NCBI RefSeq assembly: GCF_004367585.1
Contig: NZ_CP038015.1
Coordinates: 3,726,001-3,790,000, forward strand
Direction of reading: 5' to 3'
From: Paenisporosarcina antarctica
GTDB lineage: Bacteria > Bacillota > Bacilli > Bacillales_A > Planococcaceae
Length of the DNA stretch: 64,000 nt
Shown here: piece after piece, positions 48,067 through 58,580 of the stretch
How the letters are laid out: each line of letters starts with the position of its first letter
Position numbering within the stretch: position 1 is the first letter of the stretch
The notes under the pieces: model-generated
Told to the model about the DNA's origin: nothing
Database searches by the model: none
Seen by the model: only the letters and a program-made list of their open reading frames with translations
Translations under genes and position numbers: made by a program

Positions 48067-48100
48067 AAAAGGTTCTATCCACTATGGGATAGGACCTTTT
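48067..48100 (+). terminator. yitT-family gene terminator
   Basis: AAAAGGT and CTATCC pair with GGATAG and ACCTTTT, immediately after the stop codon. Confidence 0.88.
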
Positions 48101-48154
48101 ATTATTAATGATTCAATGTAAGTAACAGTACCTGTAACGACAAATACCATAAGA

Positions 48155-48581
48155 AAAACCGGACAAAGTACGCCCGGTCCTTTAAGAAGGGTAACCATAG
48201 AAACCCGTTTATTTCCACTACGGTGGATGCTTTTCGCGGGCTTGGCTTCAGTCTCCTCGTCACTGCGAAAAAATGTGCTCCTGCGGTTACTCGTCGCAAA
48301 GATATTGGACGAATGACAGTTCGTCCAATATCTTTCCTACGGGATTAGCAGGACAGGTGAGACACCCCGCAGTGGAGAGCTAAGTGGAACAAAGGCTAAA
48401 GAACGTCACATCATGTGACAACGCCTTTGTGACCAACATCGTTTTGGCCTGAGGAGGCTCTCCGCCCGCCCCGTGGAAAGCGTTCGCCTGAAGTGCAAAT
48501 CAGCGGTATCACTATAGAACCTACTCCTTAAAATACCCGAAATACTGGATTCATGGCTCACTAAATTTATATACTTTCTTA
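48155..48581. repeat. Modular palindromic repeat, copy 2
   Basis: Second copy of the repeat at 17497-17857. The outer segments and the perfect 16-bp hairpin (48298-48313 with 48320-48335) are shared. A 72-base module at 48385-48456 is the reverse complement of the module at 17598-17667 in copy 1. Copy 2 also has an extra GC-rich stretch (CCGCCCGCCCCGTGG, near 48461-48475) that itself pairs loosely with the left part of the repeat. It is flanked by the terminators of yitT and purA, a safe insertion place. Confidence 0.9.
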
Positions 48582-48596
48582 TTTTGTAAAAGAAAA

Positions 48597-48627
48597 AAAG
48601 CGAAGAAAGTTTCCTTTCTTCGCTTTT
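48597..48627 (-). terminator. purA terminator
   Basis: AAAGCGAAGAAAG pairs with CTTTCTTCGCTTT around TTTC, with A and T runs, just after the purA stop. Confidence 0.9.
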
Positions 48628-48638
48628 CTATATTTATT

Positions 48639-49925
48639 TTAGCGCCAAACGCTTGTAATAATATTTGTTTGATTACGATCTGGTCCTACTGAGAAAATAG
48701 AAATTGGAACACCTGATAATTGTGAAATGCGTTCTAAATAGTGACGCGCATTTTCAGGAAGCTCATCAAGAGATTTACAAGATGTTACGTCTTCGCTCCA
48801 ACCTGGTAATTCTTCATATAACGGAACGCAGTCAGCAAGCATACGTAAGTTCGCTGGGTATTCTGTAATTATTTCGCCTTTATAACTGTATGCTGTACAA
48901 ATCTTCACAGTCTCTAAACCACTTAACACGTCAATTGAGTTAACTGTAAGATCTGTTAATCCACTTACACGACGTGCATGACGAATAACAACACTGTCAA
49001 ACCAACCGATACGTCGTGGACGACCTGTTGTTGTACCGTATTCTTTACCAACTTCACGAATTCGATTACCGACTTCGTCGAATAGTTCAGTTGGAAACGG
49101 ACCATCACCAACACGTGACGTATATGCTTTACATACACCTACAACATGGTTAATCTTCGTTGGTCCTACACCAGCCCCAATTGTTACTCCACCAGCTACT
49201 GGGTTAGAAGATGTTACAAATGGATAAGTACCTTGGTCGATATCTAACATAACGCCTTGTGCCCCTTCAAATAAGACACGACGCCCTTCATCTAATGCGT
49301 CATTCAACACTTTAGATGTATCGGTTACATATTTCGCAATTTCTTGACCATAACCATAATATTCTTCTAAAATTTCTTCCATTGTAAAGCCATCTGTTTC
49401 ATAAAATTTTTCAAATAAACGATTTTTCTCTTCTATATTATATTGAAGTTTTTCTTCAAACACTTCTTTATCAAGTAAATCTGCCATACGAATGCCTACA
49501 CGTGCGGCTTTATCCATGTATGCAGGTCCGATGCCTTTACCTGTTGTTCCAATTTTGTTTGCACCACGACGAGCTTCTTCTACTTCATCTTGCTTCAAGT
49601 GGTAAGGTAAAATGACGTGTGCACGATTTGAAATACGTAGGTTTTCAGTCGTTACCCCACGGTCATGTAATCCTTTTAATTCTTTTACTAATGCTTTTGG
49701 ATCAACAACCATGCCGTTACCGATTACTGAAACTTTGTCTTTATAAAAAATACCTGATGGGATTAAATGAAGCTTGTATGTTTCTCCACCAAAAATAATG
49801 GTGTGTCCTGCGTTATTACCACCTTGGTAACGCGCAATCACTTCGGAATTCTCAGATAGAAAGTCGGTAATTTTCCCTTTACCTTCGTCTCCCCATTGTG
49901 TTCCTACTACTACAACCGATGTCAT
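48639..49925 (-). CDS. purA: Adenylosuccinate synthetase
   Basis: Catalyses IMP + aspartate + GTP to adenylosuccinate, the first committed step to AMP. It is 428 residues from the ATG at 49925, chosen because GGAGGT lies 7 bases upstream and the product begins [18 protein letters not shown]; a GTG three codons earlier overlaps the ribosome-binding site. The signatures [18 protein letters not shown] and GTTTGRPRR are all present. It lies downstream of dnaB, as in Bacillus. Confidence 0.97.
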   Translation of the reverse strand: MTSVVVVGTQWGDEGKGKITDFLSENSEVIARYQGGNNAGHTIIFGGETYKLHLIPSGIFYKDKVSVIGNGMVVDPKALVKELKGLHDRGVTTENLRISNRAHVILPYHLKQDEVEEARRGANKIGTTGKGIGPAYMDKAARVGIRMADLLDKEVFEEKLQYNIEEKNRLFEKFYETDGFTMEEILEEYYGYGQEIAKYVTDTSKVLNDALDEGRRVLFEGAQGVMLDIDQGTYPFVTSSNPVAGGVTIGAGVGPTKINHVVGVCKAYTSRVGDGPFPTELFDEVGNRIREVGKEYGTTTGRPRRIGWFDSVVIRHARRVSGLTDLTVNSIDVLSGLETVKICTAYSYKGEIITEYPANLRMLADCVPLYEELPGWSEDVTSCKSLDELPENARHYLERISQLSGVPISIFSVGPDRNQTNIITSVWR

Positions 49926-50018
49926 AATCAGCACCTCCGTCAGACGCTTTCACGCGTCCTGAATCAAACAGTGTAATTGTACCAACGCAAACGCATCTAG
50001 TCAACCAAAAACAAGAAA

Positions 50019-50063
50019 AAACACGAACGCAAAAATGTTTTCACATGTTTATTGTTCGTGTTT
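50019..50063 (-). terminator. Hairpin after dnaB
   Basis: AAACACGAAC pairs with GTTCGTGTTT around a 25-base loop, just after the dnaB stop codon. Confidence 0.65.
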
Positions 50064-50066
50064 GAT

Positions 50067-51425
50067 TTAAGCTGGTGGCGCTTGCTGATGTTGACTCCAA
50101 TCAATATTTACAAACTTATTAAACTCTTTAACGAAAGCAAGAGTAACCGTTCCCGTAGGACCGTTACGTTGTTTTGCAATGATAATTTCAATCATATTCT
50201 GATTTTCAGTTTCTTTGTCATAATAATCTTCGCGGTATAGGAAAGATACGATATCAGCATCTTGCTCAATACTTCCTGACTCACGTAGATCGGACATCAT
50301 CGGACGTTTATCCTGACGTTGCTCAACACCACGGGAAAGCTGTGACAAGGCAACCACGGGCACTTCTAGTTCACGTGCAAGTGCTTTTAATGATCGTGAA
50401 ATTTCTGATACTTCTTGTTGACGATTTTCTTTCGAGTTGCCACTACCTGCTATTAATTGCATATAATCAATCATTATCATACCTAGACCATACTCTTGTT
50501 TCAAACGACGGCATTTTGAACGGATTTCGTTAACTCGAATACCTGGCGTATCATCGATAAAAATTCCAGCGTTCGATAGACTGCCCATCGCCATCGTTAG
50601 CTTGCGCCAATCTTCTGAAGATAATGCACCTGTTCGTAGTATTTGCGCATCTATATTGCCTTCAGCACATAACATACGCATTACAAGCTGTTCTGCAGCC
50701 ATCTCCAGACTAAAGATCGCTACGTTTTCTTCAGTCTTGGTCGCAACGTTTTGTGCAACATTAAGAGCGAACGCTGTTTTACCTACTGAAGGTCGTGCTG
50801 CAACAATGATTAAATCATTGCGTTGAAATCCTGCGGTAATGAGGTCTAAATCACGGAAGCCTGTAGGTACCCCTGTAATATCACCTTTACGAGAGTGTAG
50901 AAGTTCAATATTGTCATATGTTTGCACAAGAACATCTTTAATATGTCTGAAATCCCCGGCATTTTTACGATTGGACACTTCCATCATTTTCTTTTCAGCT
51001 TCAGATAACAAAGCTTCTACTTCATCTTCACGCGTAAAACCATCTTCTACGATATTGGTCGCAACCCGAATTAAACGACGTAGTAAAGCCTTTTCTTCCA
51101 CAATACGAGCGTAATATGCAATATTTGCTGCAGTAGGAACTGAATTTGCAATTTCTGTTAAATATGAAAGTCCACCGACATCCTCAAGTTCCCTCTTTGA
51201 CGATAATTCTTCTGTCACAGTCACGACATCAATCGGTTTTCCTTGATCGCTTAGACTATTCATCGTTTGGAATATCTTTTGATGTGCTACTCGATAAAAA
51301 TCTTCGAATTGTAATATTTCTGCAGCCGTAATGAGCCCTTGAGGTTCTAAAAAGATAGCTCCAATAACGGACTGTTCAGCTTCATGGTTGTGAGGGGGAA
51401 TCCGGTCGAACATAGGCTCGCTCAT
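50067..51425 (-). CDS. dnaB: Replicative DNA helicase
   Basis: Hexameric helicase that unwinds DNA at the replication fork (called DnaC in Bacillus subtilis). It is 452 residues: the N-terminal helical domain that contacts primase, then the RecA-like domain with Walker A ARPSVGKTAFALN and Walker B in MIMIDYMQL, and the C-terminal KQRNGPTGTV motif. No intein. It lies 12 bases after rplI. Confidence 0.97.
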   Translation of the reverse strand: MSEPMFDRIPPHNHEAEQSVIGAIFLEPQGLITAAEILQFEDFYRVAHQKIFQTMNSLSDQGKPIDVVTVTEELSSKRELEDVGGLSYLTEIANSVPTAANIAYYARIVEEKALLRRLIRVATNIVEDGFTREDEVEALLSEAEKKMMEVSNRKNAGDFRHIKDVLVQTYDNIELLHSRKGDITGVPTGFRDLDLITAGFQRNDLIIVAARPSVGKTAFALNVAQNVATKTEENVAIFSLEMAAEQLVMRMLCAEGNIDAQILRTGALSSEDWRKLTMAMGSLSNAGIFIDDTPGIRVNEIRSKCRRLKQEYGLGMIMIDYMQLIAGSGNSKENRQQEVSEISRSLKALARELEVPVVALSQLSRGVEQRQDKRPMMSDLRESGSIEQDADIVSFLYREDYYDKETENQNMIEIIIAKQRNGPTGTVTLAFVKEFNKFVNIDWSQHQQAPPA

Positions 51426-51437
51426 TGACGTCTCTCC

Positions 51438-51887
51438 TTACGTTTCTTCAGTTACATGTACTTTCAATGTTGCTGTTACATCTTGATGTAATTTAACTGG
51501 AATATTTGTGAATCCTAATCCGCGAATGGCATCTTCTAATTCCATTTTACGTTTATCGAGTTTAATACCCGTTGTTTTGTGAAGTTGTTCCGCTACTTGC
51601 TTCGTTGAAATGGAACCAAATAACCGTCCTTTTTCACCTGATTTAGCTGATATTTCAACTGTTAATTGTTCTAAATCTTCTTTTAGCTTTTTCGCATCTT
51701 CTAAGACTTGTTCTACATGTTGATCTTCTTTGCGTTTTTGACCATCTAATGCGCTGATGGTTGCTTGGTTTGCCTCAATCGCAAAGTTGTTTTTTATTAA
51801 AAAGTTATGTGCATAACCGTCTGCTACATTTTTAATTTCGCCTTTTTTCCCTTTGCCTTTAACATCTTTCAAGAAAATTACTTTCAT
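51438..51887 (-). CDS. rplI: Ribosomal protein bL9
   Basis: Binds 23S rRNA; 149 residues with the N-terminal globular domain ([31 protein letters not shown]), a long connecting helix and the C-terminal domain. It overlaps the end of gdpP by 4 bases, indicating translational coupling. Confidence 0.97.
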   Translation of the reverse strand: MKVIFLKDVKGKGKKGEIKNVADGYAHNFLIKNNFAIEANQATISALDGQKRKEDQHVEQVLEDAKKLKEDLEQLTVEISAKSGEKGRLFGSISTKQVAEQLHKTTGIKLDKRKMELEDAIRGLGFTNIPVKLHQDVTATLKVHVTEET

Positions 51888-53860
51888 GTTGGTTGGCCTC
51901 CTTCGACAATTTCAATGATTGCTAATTTTAGTTGTTTAATCGCGCTATCAATCATACCTTCTTTAATCTGACAGGCAGCATTGGTTAAATGACCACCACC
52001 ACCAAGTTTTTCCATAATCAATTGAACATTAATATCACCCAAAGAACGTGCGCTAATGCCCACATCCCCGTTATCTTTTCTAGCGACAACAAACGATGCT
52101 GAAACACCCTTCATTGTCAGTAAAATATCGGCAGTTTGTGCAATTAGAACTTGTGAATAGGGATTCGTTTCTTCTCCATGTCCAATCGCAATGCCTTCAC
52201 GGAAAAATTCAACCGTTTGAACAATTTTTGAGCGTTCGATATAAGTTTCAATGTCTTCTTTTAATAAGCGTTGAACTAACACCGTGTCTGCTCCATTTGT
52301 TCTTAAATATGAAGCCGCTTCAAACGTTCTGGAGCCTGTTCGAAGTGAAAAGCTCTTCGTATCTACAATAATTCCAGCAAGCATTGCCGTTGCTTCAAGC
52401 ATTGAAATTTTATCATGTTTCGGTTGGTATTCAAGTAATTCAGTTACTAGCTCAGCTGTTGACGACGCATAAGGTTCCATATAAACGAGCATCGTATTCG
52501 AAATAAACTCTTCTCCACGACGATGATGATCAATCACCACCACTTTTTCAGCTCGATTTAACAGCTTTTCATCAATAACCATACTTGGTTTATGCGTATC
52601 TACAACCACAAGCAATGTTCGGTCAGTTAATTTTGATAATGCTTCTTCTGGTGAAATAAAGCGTTCAAATAATTGTGGCTTGCTCTTAACTTCTTCCATC
52701 AAACGGGTTACGCTTTGGTCGAGTTCATCAAAATTAATGATGACATAGCCATCTATTTGGTTCATCTCGGCCATCTTTCGAACACCGACAGATGCACCGA
52801 TTGCGTCCATGTCAGGCAATTTATGCCCCATAACAAACACTTGGTCACTATCTTGAATCAAATCCCTTAGCGCATGTGAGATAACTCTTGCTCTAACCCG
52901 ATTACGCTTTTCAGCCGGGTTCGTTTTTCCACCAAAGAATTTCACTTTACCACTAGGTTGTTTAATGGCCACTTGATCGCCACCACGTCCTAATGCTAAA
53001 TCCAAACTTGATTGCGCAAGTTGGCCAAGTTCGACTAATGAAGATGAGCCGGCACCGACACCAATACTAAGTGTTAGAGCCAAATTCAGTTTAGAAGTGG
53101 CTTCTCTTATATCATCTAAAATCGCAAATTTTGTTTTTTCAAGCTCGAGTAAAATGGATTCATTCAATACTGCAATAAAACGATCTGATGAGATTCGTTT
53201 TATATAAATTCCATATCCCTCTCCCCAATTATTGACGAGAGATGTCACCAAACTATTTAGCTGACTACGCGTTTGGTCGTCCATTCCTTGAGCTAGCTCA
53301 TCATAATTATCAATAAACAAAACACCAATGACGCTACGATCCGAATTATACAATGTTTCAATTTCTGTTTGCTCTGTAATATCAAAGAAATAGAGTAGTT
53401 TTTCTTGGTGTTTGTAAAATACTTTAAATTTCTTTCCTGACAAACTAATAATTTGATCTTTATTATCTTCTTGCTTCACAAGTAAATGAAATTCATCAGA
53501 CAACTTAAACAAGTCTTCTCCAATAAGCGAATCACATTCTAGCTCTCTAGACATGTATGGGTTTGCCCAATCAATTTTCCACTGTTTATCTACTATTAAT
53601 ATTCCGATTGGCAATTCGAGAAACGCTTCTTCCCCTACATGTTTCATCCGGAAAGACAAAGTCTCAATATGTTTCTCAGTCTCTTCATATATCCGCTTCT
53701 CCATTTGCCAACCTATAATCAAGACTATGGCAAAAAGAAGAGCTACAATTACCCCTATCCAAATATGCCAGAACAAGAGTAAAAGAGCGCTTATTAGGCC
53801 TAGAAATGATAGAAAAAATAATGGAATACGAATTTGTCTTTTTCTAAAAAATTCTGCCAT
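51884..53860 (-). CDS. gdpP: Cyclic-di-AMP phosphodiesterase GdpP
   Basis: Membrane enzyme that hydrolyses c-di-AMP to pApA, controlling potassium homeostasis and cell-wall stress. It is 658 residues: two N-terminal membrane helices (12-54), a degenerate PAS domain, a degenerate GGDEF domain lacking the usual active-site motif, then DHH ([13 protein letters not shown] and [11 protein letters not shown]) and DHHA1 ([11 protein letters not shown]). Position after yybS and before rplI matches Bacillus yybT. Confidence 0.96.
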   Translation of the reverse strand: MAEFFRKRQIRIPLFFLSFLGLISALLLLFWHIWIGVIVALLFAIVLIIGWQMEKRIYEETEKHIETLSFRMKHVGEEAFLELPIGILIVDKQWKIDWANPYMSRELECDSLIGEDLFKLSDEFHLLVKQEDNKDQIISLSGKKFKVFYKHQEKLLYFFDITEQTEIETLYNSDRSVIGVLFIDNYDELAQGMDDQTRSQLNSLVTSLVNNWGEGYGIYIKRISSDRFIAVLNESILLELEKTKFAILDDIREATSKLNLALTLSIGVGAGSSSLVELGQLAQSSLDLALGRGGDQVAIKQPSGKVKFFGGKTNPAEKRNRVRARVISHALRDLIQDSDQVFVMGHKLPDMDAIGASVGVRKMAEMNQIDGYVIINFDELDQSVTRLMEEVKSKPQLFERFISPEEALSKLTDRTLLVVVDTHKPSMVIDEKLLNRAEKVVVIDHHRRGEEFISNTMLVYMEPYASSTAELVTELLEYQPKHDKISMLEATAMLAGIIVDTKSFSLRTGSRTFEAASYLRTNGADTVLVQRLLKEDIETYIERSKIVQTVEFFREGIAIGHGEETNPYSQVLIAQTADILLTMKGVSASFVVARKDNGDVGISARSLGDINVQLIMEKLGGGGHLTNAACQIKEGMIDSAIKQLKLAIIEIVEGGQPT

Positions 53861-53872
53861 TTCCTCAGCTCC

Positions 53873-54814
53873 TTATTTTCTATTCTTGTCTTTGACATAC
53901 GAACGAATATTGAATCCTAAATCGAAAATCCCAATAATTAAGGTAATCGATTGTAGGGGAATTGCAAGTATAACTGCGACAATAAGAGTCCATTTCGGCC
54001 ACCCTTTTTCAAGAATGAAAAATTGAACGAAAGAAATACCTTGTAAGACGAGCAAAACACGTAGTATTAAGGCTGCATTTGCAAATACCATAAAGGCAAA
54101 CGTTCCTTGTTCTAATTCCACAAATAAAGTAACGACCAACACAACCATGTAATACCACAAAACTGATTTTGGAAATCTTAGTTGTGAAAATGGGGGGAAC
54201 TTTGGTACATCTAATCCTAGTCTTTTCAAAATTGGTAATAGGATATTAACGAGTATAAAGACGAATCCGAACAGCGAAATGATAAATAGGGATGGCATGA
54301 CCGTTTCAAACATATATAAGGTATCCGCTACTGTTTGATCATAGTCTTTTGGCAATGCATTAAAACGTTCTAAAAACGCACCCACTTGATCATATTGAAC
54401 TGTCGCAATTGTCAAAAGTTCCTTCACTGGATTAATTCCAAACGTTAGTACAACGATTACATATTGCATTACAATGTTTACAAGCAATACACCGGCTGTC
54501 GAAAGTAACATAAATAACTTGCTTTTCTTCGTCCGAATTGCGTCACCTATTGTAAAGCCCATTAGTGCATGGATCATAGCAAAAGGAACGGCAAGCAATC
54601 CTCCAATAAAAAATGACATGACGATACTAACTACTGTAACGAGAATTGACGCTTTCCTATTAAACTTTGCACTATACCAAGCAATAGGTACAGCGATAAA
54701 AAGTGACGTTATCATGTTTAGAATCGGCACATAAAAAGAAACAGCTAACAATATAGAAAACAGTGCGATCATCATTGCACCGAACGTTAATTGTTTGGTT
54801 TGTTCATTCGGCAT
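53873..54814 (-). CDS. yybS: YybS-family membrane protein (DUF2232)
   Basis: A 313-residue membrane protein with eight or so helices of the DUF2232 family, which resembles ECF S components. Role unknown. The gene is always next to gdpP in Bacillales, here 12 bases upstream of it, and is the first of the yybS-gdpP-rplI-dnaB run. Confidence 0.9.
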   Translation of the reverse strand: MPNEQTKQLTFGAMMIALFSILLAVSFYVPILNMITSLFIAVPIAWYSAKFNRKASILVTVVSIVMSFFIGGLLAVPFAMIHALMGFTIGDAIRTKKSKLFMLLSTAGVLLVNIVMQYVIVVLTFGINPVKELLTIATVQYDQVGAFLERFNALPKDYDQTVADTLYMFETVMPSLFIISLFGFVFILVNILLPILKRLGLDVPKFPPFSQLRFPKSVLWYYMVVLVVTLFVELEQGTFAFMVFANAALILRVLLVLQGISFVQFFILEKGWPKWTLIVAVILAIPLQSITLIIGIFDLGFNIRSYVKDKNRK

Positions 54815-55031
54815 TCAAAATCCTTCCTAACTTAAAAAACATTTAATCTGGCATAAGTCGACGGCATTGTCATTACTATAAGCGAAAATTAACATCAACT
54901 ATTAGCTCGAATGGGAAAGACTAAAATTTTGGGTATACATCTTCCACAGAAATCGTAACTTTATCTTCTATTGTAACATGTAGAACAAGATGGAACAAAA
55001 GTTCAAAATAAGTTAGATTTAGACATCAAAA

Positions 55032-55053
55032 AAAGACCGGTTTCCCGGTCTTT
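55032..55053 (-). terminator. Terminator of the rpsF-ssb-rpsR operon
   Basis: AAAGACCGG pairs with CCGGTCTTT around a 4-base loop, 21 bases after the rpsR stop. Confidence 0.88.
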
Positions 55054-55073
55054 AAATTGTACATGTTCATTTC

Positions 55074-55310
55074 TTATCTCTCTTCAGTAGAGAAAGGAAG
55101 TAATGCCATGATACGTGATAATTTGATTGCTGAAGTTAATTTACGTTGATATTTTGCGCTTGTTCCAGTAACTCGACGTGGAAGAATTTTTCCGCGTTCT
55201 GATACGAATTTTTTAAGCAAATCAACATCTTTATAATCAATATGCGTAATATTGTTAGAGTTAAAATAACAAACCTTTTTACGTCTTTTGCCTCCGCGAC
55301 GTGGTGCCAT
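55074..55310 (-). CDS. rpsR: Ribosomal protein bS18
   Basis: Small-subunit protein that pairs with S6 on 16S rRNA. It is 78 residues, with the conserved core [28 protein letters not shown] single cysteine remains (KVCYF), so this is the zinc-free form. It is last in the rpsF-ssb-rpsR operon. Confidence 0.97.
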   Translation of the reverse strand: MAPRRGGKRRKKVCYFNSNNITHIDYKDVDLLKKFVSERGKILPRRVTGTSAKYQRKLTSAIKLSRIMALLPFSTEER

Positions 55311-55383
55311 ATCGTTTCGCCTCCTTAGTGTTTGGTTTTATTTGGGTGTGTATTTAAAGTCATTCTGCTTTACGCTTTTCTAC

Positions 55384-55896
55384 TTAAAATGGTAAATCGT
55401 CGTCTGAAACTTCGATTGGGCCACTCCCACTAGCGAATGGATCTTCATCTACACGTGTATAGTTTTGCTGATTTGGTGATTGATTCTGTTGATTAGATGG
55501 ATATTGATTGTTTTGGTTTGAACCGCCACTACCATAAGGTTGCCCTTGTGGTTTTTCACGATCTCCACCAGAACTATTACGTGGTTCAAGGAATTGAACA
55601 CTATCGGCTACAACTTCAGTCGTGTAAACACGCTTTCCATCTTGCCCTTCATAGCTCCCAGTTTGAATGCGCCCTTCAACACCTGTCAAACTACCTTTTT
55701 TCAAGAAGTTTGCTGTGTTTTCAGCTGGCTTTCTCCAAACAGTACAGTTAATAAAATCCGCTTCCTTCTCACCTTGCTGGTTAGAGAATGAACGATTTAC
55801 AGCTAGTGTAAAACGCGCAACCGCTACTCCACTTGGGGTATAGCGAAGCTCCGGATCTTTTGTCAGTCTTCCGACTAATACGACTCGGTTAATCAT
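55384..55896 (-). CDS. ssb: Single-stranded DNA-binding protein
   Basis: SsbA, coats single-stranded DNA in replication and repair. It is 170 residues: OB fold (1-105, opening [23 protein letters not shown]), a Gly/Asn/Gln-rich linker, and the acidic tip DDDLPF that recruits partner proteins. It lies between rpsF and rpsR, the usual place. Confidence 0.97.
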   Translation of the reverse strand: MINRVVLVGRLTKDPELRYTPSGVAVARFTLAVNRSFSNQQGEKEADFINCTVWRKPAENTANFLKKGSLTGVEGRIQTGSYEGQDGKRVYTTEVVADSVQFLEPRNSSGGDREKPQGQPYGSGGSNQNNQYPSNQQNQSPNQQNYTRVDEDPFASGSGPIEVSDDDLPF

Positions 55897-55953
55897 CAGA
55901 ATACAACCTCCTTCGTCTGCAAGTTGTTTCGAGTATACTCGACGTTATAATTA

Positions 55954-56244
55954 TTATTTTCTTTCTGCGTTGACAGCTACGAAACGAATAATATCTTCGT
56001 TAATTCTAGCAAGACGGATATACTCATCGATTGCTCTTGAATCAGCGTTTGCTTTCACGATTTGGTAGAAACCTTCGCGGAAGTCATTGATTTCATAAGC
56101 TAAGCGGCGTTTTCCCCACTCTTTTGATTCAGTGATTTCTGCACCATTCGAAGTCAAGATTTCGTCGAAACGAGCTACTAAAGCTTTTTTCGCATCATCT
56201 TCAATTGTTGGACGAATAATGTACATTAATTCATATTTTTTCAT
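55954..56244 (-). CDS. rpsF: Ribosomal protein bS6
   Basis: Small-subunit protein, 96 residues from ATG 56244. AAGGAGGTGC sits at correct spacing before it, and the product starts [16 protein letters not shown], so the longer frame to 56310 is not used. The 5' leader can fold a GATTAC/GTAATC stem (about 56274-56301), a possible site for S6-S18 autoregulation (inference). It is first of the operon. Confidence 0.96.
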   Translation of the reverse strand: MKKYELMYIIRPTIEDDAKKALVARFDEILTSNGAEITESKEWGKRRLAYEINDFREGFYQIVKANADSRAIDEYIRLARINEDIIRFVAVNAERK

Positions 56245-56415
56245 CTTTTGCACCTCCTTATGGACTTGGGCCTGACTGATTACAGTAGGCAAGGAGCAAG
56301 TAATCTTCATTACTCACATCAGCTGATTGTATCACAAAACCATTATTATTGCAACCATCTATTAGATGTATCTACTAGGGTTTTTAGCTATACTATCTAT
56401 TAAGAGGTGAAAAAC

Positions 56416-56964
56416 ATGCAGGAATGGAATCATCCGACTAAGATTATAGAGTTAGACATTCAACAAATTGGTAAGATAAGCTTATTTTTGACCATTATCT
56501 TAAGCGTACTGCTGGTGTTTCTAAATAGCGTTGTGCATCAAGATTTCTCCTATAATGTCTCATGGTTTGGTTTACTGTTTTTCTTGGTTGGATACATAAT
56601 ATTAATTGTCTTACACGAAGCAACTCACTTAATAGGGTTCGGAGTGTTTGGCAAAGTTCCATGGCGTTCTCTTGACTACGGGTTTAATTTAAAACTCGGA
56701 GTGGCTTACGCTACAACAAATGAAGCCGTTCAAACCAAAGCAATGAGAAAAGTTCTGATTCTTCCTTTTTGGGCAACTGGCGTTTTACCCGCCGTCATTG
56801 CTATAGCTATTAATAGCCCGCTTCTAGCATTGCTAGCCGCTTGGTTAATAGCCGGGGCTGCTGGAGATTTCGCGATGATAAAAGAACTTCGCTCAGTTGA
56901 TGATGATGCTTGGATAAAAGATGATCCAGAACTACCAAAACTATATGTTTATGAAGAGAAATAA
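56416..56964 (+). CDS. DUF3267-family putative membrane metalloprotease
   Basis: A 182-residue membrane protein with four hydrophobic helices. HEATH in the second helix fits the HExxH zinc-protease motif typical of DUF3267, and GDFAMIK near the C-terminus is the conserved second element. Substrate unknown. ATG at 56416 is preferred, with AAGAGGTG upstream; the GTG at 56407 lies inside that element. Confidence 0.85.
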   Translation: MQEWNHPTKIIELDIQQIGKISLFLTIILSVLLVFLNSVVHQDFSYNVSWFGLLFFLVGYIILIVLHEATHLIGFGVFGKVPWRSLDYGFNLKLGVAYATTNEAVQTKAMRKVLILPFWATGVLPAVIAIAINSPLLALLAAWLIAGAAGDFAMIKELRSVDDDAWIKDDPELPKLYVYEEK

Positions 56965-57044
56965 AGCTACTACCCATCAAGTTGAGAGTAGCCTTTATTT
57001 ATTTCTATAATCGTTTGTGAATCTAGGAATTCTTTCAAATAAAA

Positions 57045-57078
57045 AAGTGGATTAGTCAATGTATCGACTAATCCACTT
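57045..57078. terminator. Terminator of ychF
   Basis: AAGTGGATTAGTC pairs with GACTAATCCACTT around 8 bases, next to the ychF stop; A/T runs allow action in both directions. Confidence 0.88.
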
Positions 57079-57085
57079 GTGTTTT

Positions 57086-58186
57086 CTATACGTTAAAACG
57101 GAACAACATTACATCTCCGTCTTGAACGATATATTCTTTACCTTCTAATCGTACTTTACCAGCCTCTTTTGCTGCAGCCATTGAACCAGTTGCCACTAAG
57201 TCATCGTACGATACAGTCTCTGCACGAATAAAGCCACGCTCGAAATCTGTATGGATGACACCAGCACATTGAGGAGCCTTCATGCCTTTACGGAATGTCC
57301 AAGCACGTACTTCTTGGACACCTGCTGTAAAGTAAGTTGCAAATCCTAGTAATTTATATGATGCTTTTACTAATTGATCTAAGCCTGCTTCTTTAATGCC
57401 TAACTCTTCAATGAACATTGCTTTCTCTTCATCATCAAGTTCAGCCATTTCTTCTTCTATCTTCGCGCAGATCACAATCACTTGTGCATTGTCTATCTTA
57501 GCAAACTCACGTACTTTTTGAACGTATTCATTTTCATCAGCATTTGCAATTTCATCTTCTGCAACGTTTGCTACATATAGCATTGGTTTAGTTGTTAATA
57601 AATTTAGACCTTTAACTACGCGCAATTCTTCTTCTGTAAACTCAACAGATCGACCTGGTTTTTCTTGTTCAAATGCTTCAAGAAGTTTGACTAATACCGG
57701 TTCTTCGGCCATTGCTTCTTTGTCTTTTTGTTTCACCATTTTACCCACACGGAGTAAACGTTTTTCAACACTCTCTAAGTCAGCCAAAATTAATTCCAAA
57801 TTAATTACTTCAATATCAGAGATTGGATCTACTTTTCCTGTAACATGCGTTACATTTTCATCAACAAAACAACGTACTACTTGGCAAATTGCGTCTACTT
57901 CACGAATATGTGCCAAAAACTTATTTCCAAGTCCTTCGCCTTTACTAGCACCCTTTACAATTCCAGCAATATCCGTAAACTCAAAAGCTGTAGGTACAGT
58001 TTTCTTTGGAACAACAAGTTCTGTTAATTTATTAAGACGCTCATCCGGAACTTCAACAATTCCTACGTTTGGATCAATCGTACAGAATGGGTAGTTTGCA
58101 GCCTCTGCTCCTGCTTTTGTAATTGCATTAAATAAAGTGGATTTACCCACGTTTGGTAACCCTACAATTCCTGCTGTTAATGCCAT
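57086..58186 (-). CDS. ychF: Ribosome-binding ATPase YchF
   Basis: Obg-family P-loop protein that prefers ATP and regulates translation/oxidative stress response. It is 366 residues from ATG 58186, beginning MALTAGIVGLPNVGKSTLFNAITKAG with the Walker A motif; the frame extends to 58294, but the canonical protein starts here. A TGS-like C-terminal domain is present (LGFATYFTAG...AWTFRKGMKAPQCAGVIH). It is the Bacillus yyaF homologue and in the usual position near ssb. Confidence 0.97.
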   Translation of the reverse strand: MALTAGIVGLPNVGKSTLFNAITKAGAEAANYPFCTIDPNVGIVEVPDERLNKLTELVVPKKTVPTAFEFTDIAGIVKGASKGEGLGNKFLAHIREVDAICQVVRCFVDENVTHVTGKVDPISDIEVINLELILADLESVEKRLLRVGKMVKQKDKEAMAEEPVLVKLLEAFEQEKPGRSVEFTEEELRVVKGLNLLTTKPMLYVANVAEDEIANADENEYVQKVREFAKIDNAQVIVICAKIEEEMAELDDEEKAMFIEELGIKEAGLDQLVKASYKLLGFATYFTAGVQEVRAWTFRKGMKAPQCAGVIHTDFERGFIRAETVSYDDLVATGSMAAAKEAGKVRLEGKEYIVQDGDVMLFRFNV

Positions 58187-58370
58187 ATCGTTTCCCAACC
58201 TTCCATAAATACTAGTTATTCTATATATTAACACTAGCTTTTCACTTTTCTTACTGTTCAATACCAAAAGTAAGACCGCTCTAAGTAAAAACAACTTCGC
58301 TTTCGATCTTGCTTGTCGTGCTCCGATTTTCGTACAACCTATTTATTATAGATTCTTGTTGCAGTGTTGT

Positions 58371-58580
58371 CTATTCTTCTGAAGTAAGTTCTGCTTTCTT
58401 CAACACTTTTTTCATTTTCTTTTCAAATTCTCTACGCGGGATCATCACACTATGCTGACATCCTTCACACTTAATCCGTACATCAGCACCCATTCGAATG
58501 ATCTTCCACTCATTTGTCCCACAAGGATGTTGCTTTTTCATTTCAACCACATCACCAAGCTCAAAAGTTTGTCCGTTCAT
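58371..58580 (-). CDS. yyzM: DUF951 small protein (YyzM)
   Basis: A 69-residue basic protein with a probable zinc site (HPCG and CEGC) and the family pattern EMKKQHPCGTNEWKI..MGADVRIKC..C.H.VM. Function unknown, conserved next to ychF. Its ATG shares one base with the stop of the MscS gene (TAATG), so translation is coupled. Confidence 0.92.
   Translation of the reverse strand: MNGQTFELGDVVEMKKQHPCGTNEWKIIRMGADVRIKCEGCQHSVMIPRREFEKKMKKVLKKAELTSEE

Noticed and set aside
48105-48299. 64-codon reverse frame in the second repeat
   Set aside because: Same cause as in copy 1; its downstream part differs and no ribosome-binding site exists.
56967-56992. GCTACT/AGTAGC hairpin after the DUF3267 gene as a terminator
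   Set aside because: Only a 6-bp stem with a long loop and a weak T run; kept out of the feature list.
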